16,599 bases of DNA from Chloromonas sp. AAM2 (lineage: Eukaryota; Chlorophyta; Chlorophyceae; Chlamydomonadales; Chlamydomonadaceae): the NCBI GenBank assembly GCA_004335635.1, contig QAXH01006720.1, positions 2,610-19,208 on the forward strand. The letters run 5' to 3'. The position numbers and the translations under genes are program-made. This document shows positions 8,058 through 16,599 of this stretch, one piece after another (within the stretch, counting starts at the first letter, position 1; each line of letters starts with the position of its first letter). The notes under the pieces were generated by a model that saw only the letters and a list, made by a program, of their open reading frames with translations, was not told where the DNA came from and did not search any database.

Positions 8058-8059
8058 GA

Positions 8060-9022
8060 TTACTGATTTTCAAAAAAGCGAAAGCCGTCAATGATATCCA
8101 GATACACCCCATCAAAGCCTGCGTCAATTATTTGCTGCAGGTATGAATTTTGTGAGTTATAAATAATCTCTTTCCACTCGGGAGACCAGTACTGAACTTT
8201 ATAGTTTCCTTCCCAATTCGGGTTTTCTTGAACAATCCATTCCGGATTTCCGGGTTCCCATTCCTGTTGCCAGTAATATCTGTAATCCTCGGCCTCCCCA
8301 ATGCTTAAATAACTTATCACCAGTCGTTCACCACCATTATCTTTCTGCTTTAGTTGTTCAATTTCTTCGGGTGAGAACATATCATCCCAGAAAAAAGCAT
8401 CGGTAATAAAGATATCATAGTTTGTTTTCTGAATAGCAGAAATGAGATCTTCCCGAGTATCAAATTCAGATTTATTGAGCAGGTATAAAAAGTTATGGGC
8501 TTCGGAAAGAGAAGAGATGTTGTTTGAATTTAAGCCTGGAAGTGGGCTGGGAAAATCGGGAATCACCCGCAAATCTCGGTCAGGTGCCGCAAATGATAAA
8601 TATCCCAGAGTTTGATTTAATGTGTATGAATTATTCACTTTAAAAGATGTGGAAACATAGTCAGTAGCTAAAATTGTTTTACCTCTTTCCTTGCCAATAC
8701 TTAAAAGCTCAATAAGACGATTCGTTTCGGTTGCTGATGTAGGTTGGTCATCATCCGGGGAACCAAAGAAAAGGTTTTCTTGTGCGAGCCCGTCTACAGC
8801 GTTTAGATAGGATTTCGCAACATGATCTCCCTTTTTCACAAGGGCATGGCCATTTTGGGGAATGACAATGAAAGCAGAATCCTGAGCCTTGGCATGCCTT
8901 GAAATTTCTTGTACAAACGTTCGCATTTCTTCGCGATAATCAACTTCGGTAGAAAAGAACTTACCTCCACAAGTAATCAGTAAAAAAATTATTAATGTGA
9001 GCAACAAGAAATTTGTTCGCAT
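8060..9022 (-). CDS. Lipoprotein with a circularly permuted GH114/TM1410-like glycosidase domain
   Basis: The 320-residue protein starts with a lipoprotein signal (MRTNFLLL..LITCGG, lipid-bearing C18) and is expected at the cell envelope. Residues about 175-318 match the N-terminal half of the GH114/MJ1477-TM1410 TIM barrel: NFLYLLN, then YDIFITDAFFWDD, ISYLSIGEAEDYRYYW (237-251), and AGFDGVYLDIID (301-312). Residues about 28-158 match what normally follows: YREEMRTFVQEISRHAK, FIVIPQNG (51-58), YLNAVDGLAQENLFF and KTILATDYVS. The halves are thus in reversed order, joined by a Pro/Ser/Asn linker (158-172). Known GH114 members cleave alpha-1,4-linked galactosamine polymers; activity here is unproven. 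Acidic candidates are D208, E243, E245 and D309. It is convergent with leuB and divergent from recQ. Confidence 0.78.
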   Translation of the reverse strand: MRTNFLLLTLIIFLLITCGGKFFSTEVDYREEMRTFVQEISRHAKAQDSAFIVIPQNGHALVKKGDHVAKSYLNAVDGLAQENLFFGSPDDDQPTSATETNRLIELLSIGKERGKTILATDYVSTSFKVNNSYTLNQTLGYLSFAAPDRDLRVIPDFPSPLPGLNSNNISSLSEAHNFLYLLNKSEFDTREDLISAIQKTNYDIFITDAFFWDDMFSPEEIEQLKQKDNGGERLVISYLSIGEAEDYRYYWQQEWEPGNPEWIVQENPNWEGNYKVQYWSPEWKEIIYNSQNSYLQQIIDAGFDGVYLDIIDGFRFFENQ

Positions 9023-9069
9023 TGGTTTGTATTTTGGGTTGAACCGTTATAAAAATAAGCAGGCTTAAG

Positions 9070-11004
9070 TTGCAGGATTTATTTCAAAAAGCAGAATCTA
9101 ATTTACAGAAATTTTGGGGATATGATTCCTTCCGTTCAGGACAAGATGATGTGGTTAAGTCTGTGTTTGAAGGAGAAGATACGCTGGTCTTATTCCCAAC
9201 AGGAGGTGGAAAGTCACTTTGTTATCAGGTTCCTGCCACCGTTTTTGAAGGCATTACATTAGTTATTTCACCGCTGGTAGCACTAATGCAGGATCAGGTG
9301 CAGGCGTTGAAGGCAAAAGGGGTGTCTGCTACATTTATCAACTCCACGATTCCATCTTTTGAAGTTGAACAACGCCTGGTCAATGCTCGAAATGGAATGT
9401 ATAAGTTATTGTACTGTGCTCCGGAACGGTTAAAGACTACCTTATGGGAATCCGAATTGCCAGCGCTTAATATTGATCTCATTGCAATAGATGAAGCGCA
9501 CTGTATTAGTGAGTGGGGACATGATTTTCGGCCCAGCTACAGGGAAATTCGATCTTCGCTGGAATCGATTGCAGAACAAAGCCGTTGGATTGCATTAACT
9601 GCAACTGCTACCCTGGAGGTTCAAAAAGATATCATTGAGTCATTAGGTTTTGAATCGCCTAACGTAATTTCCAAGGGCTTTTCGCGTCCGAATTTAAAGT
9701 GGTGGGTTGTAGATTCTCTCCAAAAAAAACAGAAATTAGACCAAGCGGTGAAAAAGGGAGCTAAGGAAGGCGATGGTTTGATTTATGGAGGAACCCGAAA
9801 AAATTGTGAAAACCTTGCCGAACGGTATTCTAAAATAGGCATCAAGACTGAAGCATATCATGCCGGAATAGGTGCAGAAAAGCGAAAGAACATACAAGAA
9901 CGCTGGATATCAGGTAAAACACCCTTGGTTGCTGCAACCAATGCTTTTGGGATGGGAATCGATAAGCCCGATTGCAGGTACGTCATTCACGAAGAAATGC
10001 CCTATTCGCTGGAGGCATACTATCAGGAAGCGGGGCGAGCCGGGAGAGATGGGAAAGAAAGTTTTCCCATATTACTTTTTAGGGAATCAGATTATCATAA
10101 AGCGCATGAACGCATTGACCGTGGCTATCCTACTTTAGATCATTTAAATCATGTATACCAGGTACTTTGTGACCACTTTAACCTGGCCCTGGGTTCTGAA
10201 ATGCCGGAGGCTGAAAAATTCGATATCGAGCAAATAAAAAAAAGGGGGAAATTGTCGTATGGCAAAGCTCAGTCAGCAATGCGCGTATTAGATCAGTTTG
10301 GTATCATCGCGATGAATCAGGAAGTGAAGCCAGCTGTTGCTCTACAATTCACCTTAAGTTCACAGGGACTAAAAGCATTCCGTGAAAAATGTAACAATGC
10401 GGAGAAAGCAGAATTCACGGATAAGTTAGAGCGCATGTTCGGTAAATTTGCGTTTTCTGATATGGTTCAGTTTGACGAAGACTATGTACTGGAAAAGCTG
10501 GGTGTCAACCGTAATTCATTAATAAAAGCACTTAATGTGCTAATGAAAAACGATCAAATTTTAGTATTTGAAGTCCTTAAGGAACGGGTTATGGTTAAGG
10601 TACTTGAAGCAAGATCAAAAGTACTACCACTTACCAAAAAGGAAGTAGAATCTCATCGAAATAATCTTTTTCGTAAGCTGGAACATATGCTGGGCTACAT
10701 TCAAACAGAAAATTGCCGTGAAATCTATCTTAGAACATATTTTGGCGATACTAACGCCGTACCATGTGGGCATTGCGATAATTGTTTGACAAAAGATAAA
10801 AAGGACCGCGGCTTGGATGAAGTTTCGGGTGAAGTGGCAGAAAAAATTATGAGCCATTTAAAGCATAAAAAAAGCAGTATTCCAGAGCTTGAGGCTGCCT
10901 TAGATATTGAAAAAGACCACATTAAAGCCGTGATACAATTTTTAATCCGTGAAAATAAAATTGCCGTGGTACCTTCAAGCCCCGGTAAATACAAAGCAAT
11001 TTAA
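9070..11004 (+). CDS. recQ: ATP-dependent DNA helicase RecQ
   Basis: RecQ unwinds DNA 3' to 5' in recombination and fork repair. Of 644 residues, about 1-210 form the first RecA-like domain with FRSGQ (motif 0), TGGGKS (Walker A, K48) and DEAHCISEWGHDFRP (DEAH at 141-144). Residues 210-345 are the second helicase domain with ATNAFGMGIDKPD and QEAGRAGRDG. A zinc module follows, with C549, C566, C569 and C572 (NCRE..CGHCDNC). The last 55 residues resemble a small winged-helix segment; no HRDC domain is evident. The only plausible start is a TTG at 9070: no in-frame ATG or GTG exists between the upstream stop (9040-9042) and it, and MQDLFQKAESNLQKFWGY aligns with RecQ N-termini. TATAAA about 20 nt upstream could be a -10 box. 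Confidence 0.95.
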   Translation: MQDLFQKAESNLQKFWGYDSFRSGQDDVVKSVFEGEDTLVLFPTGGGKSLCYQVPATVFEGITLVISPLVALMQDQVQALKAKGVSATFINSTIPSFEVEQRLVNARNGMYKLLYCAPERLKTTLWESELPALNIDLIAIDEAHCISEWGHDFRPSYREIRSSLESIAEQSRWIALTATATLEVQKDIIESLGFESPNVISKGFSRPNLKWWVVDSLQKKQKLDQAVKKGAKEGDGLIYGGTRKNCENLAERYSKIGIKTEAYHAGIGAEKRKNIQERWISGKTPLVAATNAFGMGIDKPDCRYVIHEEMPYSLEAYYQEAGRAGRDGKESFPILLFRESDYHKAHERIDRGYPTLDHLNHVYQVLCDHFNLALGSEMPEAEKFDIEQIKKRGKLSYGKAQSAMRVLDQFGIIAMNQEVKPAVALQFTLSSQGLKAFREKCNNAEKAEFTDKLERMFGKFAFSDMVQFDEDYVLEKLGVNRNSLIKALNVLMKNDQILVFEVLKERVMVKVLEARSKVLPLTKKEVESHRNNLFRKLEHMLGYIQTENCREIYLRTYFGDTNAVPCGHCDNCLTKDKKDRGLDEVSGEVAEKIMSHLKHKKSSIPELEAALDIEKDHIKAVIQFLIRENKIAVVPSSPGKYKAI

Positions 11005-11043
11005 ATCAATGCTTTGGATGACACTACAACAAGCTTATCTGTT

Positions 11044-13506
11044 TTAGTTCCTTCGAATTTGGAAGATGGTATTTGTGACAATTGCAGCCATTGATACAAT
11101 GGTCGACATTACACTGATCAACTCTCCCGTAGTAAGGCCTTCTCGTTCTTCTTTTGGTGGAATGATAATAACCGAACCGGGCCGAACTTCAGGATATGAA
11201 CGGAAGAAAATAAATTGTTTTGTTCGGTCTACTTCTCCATTAGCATACACAATATAGGCGCGTCGGGTATTGGCTTGTTCCGTAAAACCACCGTCAGCAC
11301 TAATATATCGCCTGAAATTCTTACCATTTTCATAGCGTGCATTTATGGGATAGAGCACTTCACCACGAATCTGAACCGTCTGCAATCGTTTAGGAATTAC
11401 AATTTCATCTCCTGCCTGAAGCAAAAGGTCAAATTCAGAGTTCTTATTATTTAATGCTTCATTGAGTTGAATTCCCACCTGCGTTAAAGATTCAACCGTT
11501 TGTGTGGTCACAGAGTCATCAATATTGACATCGAGTTCTTCCATGTCTTCCTCAAATTCCCGTGTTAGTGAAGCCCCTTCAGGATAGGCAAATTCGGTAA
11601 GCCCACCACTTTTTTCAATAAGGTCGCTAAGGCGGAAATCACGGGTGCTCAGGGTATATTCCCCGGGATACATAACTTCTCCGGAAATGGTTACGATCTG
11701 CTGAACTTCATACGTTGGAGATTTTCTTACAAAAACCTGATCAAAAGGCTTTAATTTAACTTCTTCGAGTTCCGGATTGTATTGAAGCCCATTTTCAATA
11801 TTTACCGTTATGATTCTGGCAATTTCATTTTTTAATTCTCCGGACCTGTCATCAGGAATACGCCGGGCAATTTCGATATTGTAAGGTGCTGCTTCTTCCT
11901 TAAAACCATCCGCTTCGTAAATGAGATCTTGCAAAGAGCTTTCGTGAACGTACTGATAGGTACCAGGATTTTGAACTGACCCATTGATTTTAACCGTATT
12001 AAGCTCACGAAGATCAAAAATTGAAGAAACCCGAACGCGGTCATTTTTCATCAATTGTACATCAGATTCAGAAGAATCAGACATTATCAAATTCAGATTA
12101 ACAGGTATAGCCTCAATCTCATAATTAGGTTTGGTACGGTAAATGATGGCTCTTTCTCTGAACGCATCCCCCATGAGTCCTTCAGCATTTTTAAGAAGAG
12201 TATACAGAGTAGGATTTTCTTCCAGCTGATATTCACCGGGACGGAATACCGCACCCTCAAGCGTGATTTTATTTTCGTAACGGTCTAAGACCTTTTGTAC
12301 GGTTACAATGTCACCAGATTTCATTTCCATGTTGGCCTGATCGGGATAATGAATGTCGACAATTTTCCGTTCGGTAGATGTCTTACGGTCAACTTTTATG
12401 CGCTTTTGATATGCGTGTTGATTAAAGCCACCGGCAAATTCCAGCAGGTCGGCAAAAGATTCTCCATCCAGCGTTTCAAATAGGCCCATACGTTTTGTTT
12501 CCCCTAACACCGTAACGCGATTTTTATACGAGTCAACTTTAACAATATCTTGGTCTTTGAGGGTGATGTTGTCCGATAGATCGCCAGAAACCAAGAAGTC
12601 ATAAAGATCAACCTCATGATGTACTTTTCCATCACGTAAAACTTTGACTGCACGATAGGTCCCTTTTTTTGTTGGGCCACCAGCTACATAAAGGGCATTA
12701 AAAACCGATGCAAATGAAGAAAGGGTGTAGGTTCCGGGCCACTTAACTTCGCCAACTAAGCTAACCTTAATACTTCTGACATTACCCAACGTAACCTGCA
12801 TATACGTATTTTTATCTGGGCCTTTAAGTCCGGAATAGATCTGTGACAGCTTATTTAATAACCGATCAGATGCACCTTCAACAGTCAGGCCATTTACATT
12901 GACAGGTCCAACATTATCAATTTGTATAAAGCCTTCCGGAGAAATTGTTTGTTGGTAAGAGGTTTCAGAAGCGCCCCAAATGTCGATTAACAATTCATCT
13001 CCCGGGCCAAGTGCATAGTTTTTGGGAGTGGGGATATTCAATGATGGTTCGAAAGAAAGCGTTTGATTTGAAAAGACACTGGCACCAAAAACCTTATTCG
13101 AGTCACTTTCTTCCACACCCAGTAAAAGGTCTAATGTATCGACCTGGGTTTGCTGGAATTTCTCCATTTCCATCTGTTGTTGTGTCTCCCCATCTTGCAT
13201 TCTTTGGCGACCTTCCTCCTCCAAAGGTTCTGCTTCACCATCAATTTGGGATGAACGGATTTCATTGAGCCTGCTTCGTAATTTTGAAATTTCAGCAGGA
13301 TTAACTCCTCTTGCCAAAGCCAAAGTTTCTACCTCGGAAATGGAAAGTCCTCGTTCCTGCATGCGCTCATATAGCTGCCTGATCTGCTGATCACTAAGAT
13401 CATCAACTTTCAGATTTCTGAAATCAAATCCAACATCCTGTGCCAACATGGGAAGGCTACAAGACACAAAGAAAAAGACGAGAAAGAAGCGTTTAATCAA
13501 CTGCAT
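11044..13506 (-). CDS. Wza-like polysaccharide export protein with six SLBB repeats
   Basis: This is an outer-membrane or periplasmic channel component for capsule or exopolysaccharide export. A signal peptide (1-22, ending PMLA before QDV) starts the 820-residue chain; C16 gives a weak alternative lipobox. A charged, Gln/Glu-rich helical region (about 36-125) precedes the polysaccharide export domain (about 162-245, YALGPGDELLIDIWG). Six SLBB-type repeats follow near 246-277, 330-361, 412-444, 503-535, 604-636 and 710-741, each with a pattern like V.I.GEV..PG.Y..... A hydrophobic helix (about 797-815) ends the chain, in the place where Wza has its outer-membrane helix. E. coli Wza is about 380 residues, so this is the long multi-SLBB form. 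No tyrosine kinase or glycosyltransferase genes are adjacent. It converges with recQ. Confidence 0.92.
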   Translation of the reverse strand: MQLIKRFFLVFFFVSCSLPMLAQDVGFDFRNLKVDDLSDQQIRQLYERMQERGLSISEVETLALARGVNPAEISKLRSRLNEIRSSQIDGEAEPLEEEGRQRMQDGETQQQMEMEKFQQTQVDTLDLLLGVEESDSNKVFGASVFSNQTLSFEPSLNIPTPKNYALGPGDELLIDIWGASETSYQQTISPEGFIQIDNVGPVNVNGLTVEGASDRLLNKLSQIYSGLKGPDKNTYMQVTLGNVRSIKVSLVGEVKWPGTYTLSSFASVFNALYVAGGPTKKGTYRAVKVLRDGKVHHEVDLYDFLVSGDLSDNITLKDQDIVKVDSYKNRVTVLGETKRMGLFETLDGESFADLLEFAGGFNQHAYQKRIKVDRKTSTERKIVDIHYPDQANMEMKSGDIVTVQKVLDRYENKITLEGAVFRPGEYQLEENPTLYTLLKNAEGLMGDAFRERAIIYRTKPNYEIEAIPVNLNLIMSDSSESDVQLMKNDRVRVSSIFDLRELNTVKINGSVQNPGTYQYVHESSLQDLIYEADGFKEEAAPYNIEIARRIPDDRSGELKNEIARIITVNIENGLQYNPELEEVKLKPFDQVFVRKSPTYEVQQIVTISGEVMYPGEYTLSTRDFRLSDLIEKSGGLTEFAYPEGASLTREFEEDMEELDVNIDDSVTTQTVESLTQVGIQLNEALNNKNSEFDLLLQAGDEIVIPKRLQTVQIRGEVLYPINARYENGKNFRRYISADGGFTEQANTRRAYIVYANGEVDRTKQFIFFRSYPEVRPGSVIIIPPKEEREGLTTGELISVMSTIVSMAAIVTNTIFQIRRN

Positions 13507-13622
13507 TAAGATAAAATTAAGGAATAAATTAACATCGTGTTATGGAGGTCTAATTTATTGGATAAAATTCTTCATACCAATAAATCAAAGACAGCATCTG
13601 AAATTTTTGAGTGTTTAAATAT
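13507..13622 (-). promoter_or_regulatory. Intergenic region before the export gene, with an interrupted palindrome
   Basis: ATTTATTGG (13553-13561) and CCAATAAAT (13577-13585) form a perfect 9-bp inverted repeat around a 15-nt spacer, 46-78 nt upstream of the export gene. Without a T-tract it is not a terminator; an operator for a dimeric regulator is possible. TTGGTA and TAAATT, spaced 17 nt on the minus strand and overlapping the repeat, could serve as -35/-10. No clear terminator for purA is visible. Confidence 0.35.
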
Positions 13623-14939
<1,317 letters not shown>

Positions 14940-14963
14940 TTAATGTCAGTTACTGTTAGAAAT

Positions 14964-15305
14964 TTATTCTTCGAAAGATTTAGCCGCTTCTTCAACTGAT
15001 TTGAAGTGCTTAAATACTGTGATCAGTTTAGTTACGATCAATAAGCTTTCGATTTTGTCGGTTGCATTGGCGATTCGAAGGTCGCCCCCGGCTTTTCGCA
15101 TAGTGGTTAGTGCACCGATGAGCATGCCAAGTCCGGACGAATTCATGAATTTCACTTTTCCAAGATCAACGACGATATTGGTTTTATCAGCATCAATGAG
15201 TTCATGCAATTTTTCGTTAAGACTAACCGCATCAGGGCCGCCCATAACGTTGCCTTTAAATTCAATAACTACGCTATTGTAGCGTTCTGATGTATTAAAG
15301 CTCAT
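14964..15305 (-). CDS. STAS-domain anti-sigma-factor antagonist (SpoIIAA/RsbV-like)
   Basis: This single-domain protein of 113 residues has the STAS fold used in partner-switching pathways, where a serine kinase (anti-sigma factor) phosphorylates the antagonist and a PP2C-type phosphatase reverses it. The signature NIVVDLGKVKFMNSSGLGML (43-62) places the expected phosphoserine at S57. The residue before the Ser pair is Asn (N55) where SpoIIAA has Asp. The glycine-rich GGDLRIA and a C-terminal helix complete the domain. No kinase or phosphatase gene is in view. It lies 15 nt after secF on the same strand and ends at a terminator, so it is probably the last gene of the secDF transcript, an association worth noting but not explained by function. 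Confidence 0.9.
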   Translation of the reverse strand: MSFNTSERYNSVVIEFKGNVMGGPDAVSLNEKLHELIDADKTNIVVDLGKVKFMNSSGLGMLIGALTTMRKAGGDLRIANATDKIESLLIVTKLITVFKHFKSVEEAAKSFEE

Positions 15306-15320
15306 AAATTTCCTGTCATT

Positions 15321-16238
15321 TTATTTTTTAGATTTATTTGAACGAGTCTCGAGTTCCACCACCAATGAACTGGCTACAAATAGTGAACTGTACGTACCCA
15401 ACACAATACCAATTAGAAGTGCGAAAGAAAAGCCTTTCAATACTTCACCGCCGAAAATAAACAGCACAGATACCACAAACAAGGTAGTAATAGAAGTAAT
15501 AACGGTTCGGCTTAGCGTATCATTAAGGCTTTTGTTGACCATGGGCATAAAATCCATACCCTTGTGAACATTGGAATTTTCACGAATTCGATCAAAAACA
15601 ACTACGGTATCATTCAGTGAATAACCAACAATTGTGAGAAATGCAGCAATTATAGCCTGATCTATTTGAAGGCTAAAGGGTACTAAATCAGACATTATGG
15701 TGAAGACGCCTAACACGATGATCACATCATGAATTAGGGCTGCAACAGCACCAGCTGAAAAGGTCCAGTTACGAAATCGAATCAGGATATAGATAAAAAT
15801 AATTACGATTGCATAAATAACCGCTTGCAATGCACCTGATTTAAGGTCTTCAGCAAAACGTGGGCCTACCACATCGGTTTTGATAACCAAAAACGGATTA
15901 TCAGGATAAAGCTCTTGAACTGAAGAGGAAATGATATTTTGTACCGTGTTAATTTCACTCTCATTGTCAGTTCGAATAAGAACTTCACTTTCTGAACCAA
16001 ATAGTTTTATCTCTGGAGCACTTCCGAGCGGCTCGGATAGCTGTGACCGAAGGTCAACAACACTTACCGGTTGTTCGAAATCAAGTACAATTTCTTTTCC
16101 TCCTTTAAAGTCAATTCCATACTGAAGTCCTTGTACAAATATGGCAACAAGGCTGGCGAAGAATAACACGCCGGAAATCACGTAGGCAATTTTTCTGCTG
16201 CCGTTAAAGTCAAAATTAGGGGTTTCAAACCATCTCAT
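15321..16238 (-). CDS. secF: Protein translocase subunit SecF
   Basis: SecF works with SecD at the inner membrane, using the proton gradient to pull preproteins out of the SecYEG channel on the periplasmic side. The 305-residue chain has the expected six membrane segments (about 16-35, 136-154, 160-182, 192-206, 243-262 and 266-292). The P1 periplasmic domain lies between the first two, with GIDFKGGKE at 41-49. VVGPRFAEDL (123-132) leads into the second segment, and SLNDTVVVFDRIRE (207-220) is the most conserved cytoplasmic-side motif. Start MRWFETPNFDFNGSRKIAY is typical. It follows secD by 45 nt; SecD and SecF are separate genes rather than a fusion. Confidence 0.96.
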   Translation of the reverse strand: MRWFETPNFDFNGSRKIAYVISGVLFFASLVAIFVQGLQYGIDFKGGKEIVLDFEQPVSVVDLRSQLSEPLGSAPEIKLFGSESEVLIRTDNESEINTVQNIISSSVQELYPDNPFLVIKTDVVGPRFAEDLKSGALQAVIYAIVIIFIYILIRFRNWTFSAGAVAALIHDVIIVLGVFTIMSDLVPFSLQIDQAIIAAFLTIVGYSLNDTVVVFDRIRENSNVHKGMDFMPMVNKSLNDTLSRTVITSITTLFVVSVLFIFGGEVLKGFSFALLIGIVLGTYSSLFVASSLVVELETRSNKSKK

Positions 16239-16283
16239 AATATTAGGTATTTAATCGTTTTAAAATTCTTTTTTTGGTATGGA

Positions 16284-16599
16284 TTAACCGAAGCTAACAA
16301 CCTGTTGTTTGGCTTGGGTCAGGTAATCTACCACAACACGGGTAATTACAATGGCACTGAACAAGGATGCAACAATCCCAGCCATCAAGGTGACAGCAAA
16401 TCCTTTAATAGGACCCACTCCAAAACTGAACAGGATAATGGCTACGAAAAATGTAGTGACGTTTGCATCAATGATAGCGCTCATGGCATTGGCGTATCCC
16501 GCTTCAATAGAAGCTTTGAGGGTTTTTCCAGTGCGCTGTTCTTCGCGGATTCGATCAAATATGAGCACATTCGCATCAACGGCCATACCAATGGTAAGT
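16284..16599 (-). CDS. secD: Protein translocase subunit SecD (partial, N-terminus cut by window edge)
   Basis: The last 104 or so codons of SecD are present; the gene runs off the window end, and its true start is outside. The frame enters at LTIGMAVDANVLIFDRIREE, the conserved SecD transmembrane-4 and loop motif, followed by GYANAMSAIIDANVTTF and two more membrane helices (FVAIILFSFGVGPIKGFAV and LMAGIVASLFSAIVITRVVV). The internal ATG at 16586 is not the start: the codons before it (CTT ACC ATT GGT) encode the conserved LTIG. SecD forms the translocation-assisting complex with SecF, encoded 45 nt downstream on the same strand. Confidence 0.96.
   Translation of the reverse strand, partial: LTIGMAVDANVLIFDRIREEQRTGKTLKASIEAGYANAMSAIIDANVTTFFVAIILFSFGVGPIKGFAVTLMAGIVASLFSAIVITRVVVDYLTQAKQQVVSFG

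Noticed and set aside
12945..13268. Plus-strand open frame of 107 codons
   Set aside because: It is antisense to the export gene, and its composition (Pro, His and Phe rich) looks like a shadow frame.
8060..13506. A polysaccharide-processing locus formed by the GH114-like lipoprotein and the SLBB exporter
   Set aside because: The genes are not co-directional neighbours: recQ lies between them, and no operon or shared signal links them. The functional tie would be speculation.
16284..16586. A separate 100-residue membrane protein starting at the ATG at 16586
   Set aside because: The frame continues through the window edge with the conserved SecD LTIG sequence, so this is the C-terminus of SecD.

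Overview
The window looks like a chromosomal housekeeping segment from a free-living, AT-leaning bacterium of the FCB group. My best guess is Balneolota or another Bacteroidota relative. This is inferred from the style of the leu genes, a RecQ with a zinc-RQC module but no visible HRDC domain, a PurA-SLBB neighbourhood, sparse Shine-Dalgarno sequences and a TAnnTTTG-type promoter element. I see no tRNA, rRNA, insertion sequence, CRISPR array or prophage.

Left part (1-8057) is branched-chain amino acid synthesis. ilvD (minus strand, 3' end cut by the window edge) is preceded by what reads as a complete ribosome-mediated attenuator: a 24-codon leader peptide in which 11 residues are Ile, Leu or Val, a pause hairpin, an antiterminator and an intrinsic terminator with a T7 tract. 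Upstream of it on the same strand lies a 513-residue helical-repeat protein of unknown function, with an in-frame 31-codon tail beyond its stop. Divergent from that gene runs leuA-leuC-leuD-leuB on the plus strand. leuA has a structured 5' leader. leuA and leuC are separated by a 40-nt palindromic repeat, while leuC, leuD and leuB are spaced by 2 nt.

Middle part (8060-11004) holds a lipoprotein on the minus strand, convergent with leuB, whose two halves match the GH114/TM1410-like glycosidase fold in swapped order (an apparent circular permutation), and a divergent recQ helicase.

Right part (11044-16599) is entirely on the minus strand. In transcription order it reads secD (5' end cut), secF, a STAS-domain anti-sigma antagonist, a strong terminator sitting directly in front of purA, purA, and an 820-residue Wza-like polysaccharide export protein with six SLBB repeats. 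recQ and the export gene converge.

Most worth a second look: the ilvD attenuator, the permuted glycosidase-like lipoprotein, the structured leuA leader, and the palindrome between leuA and leuC.
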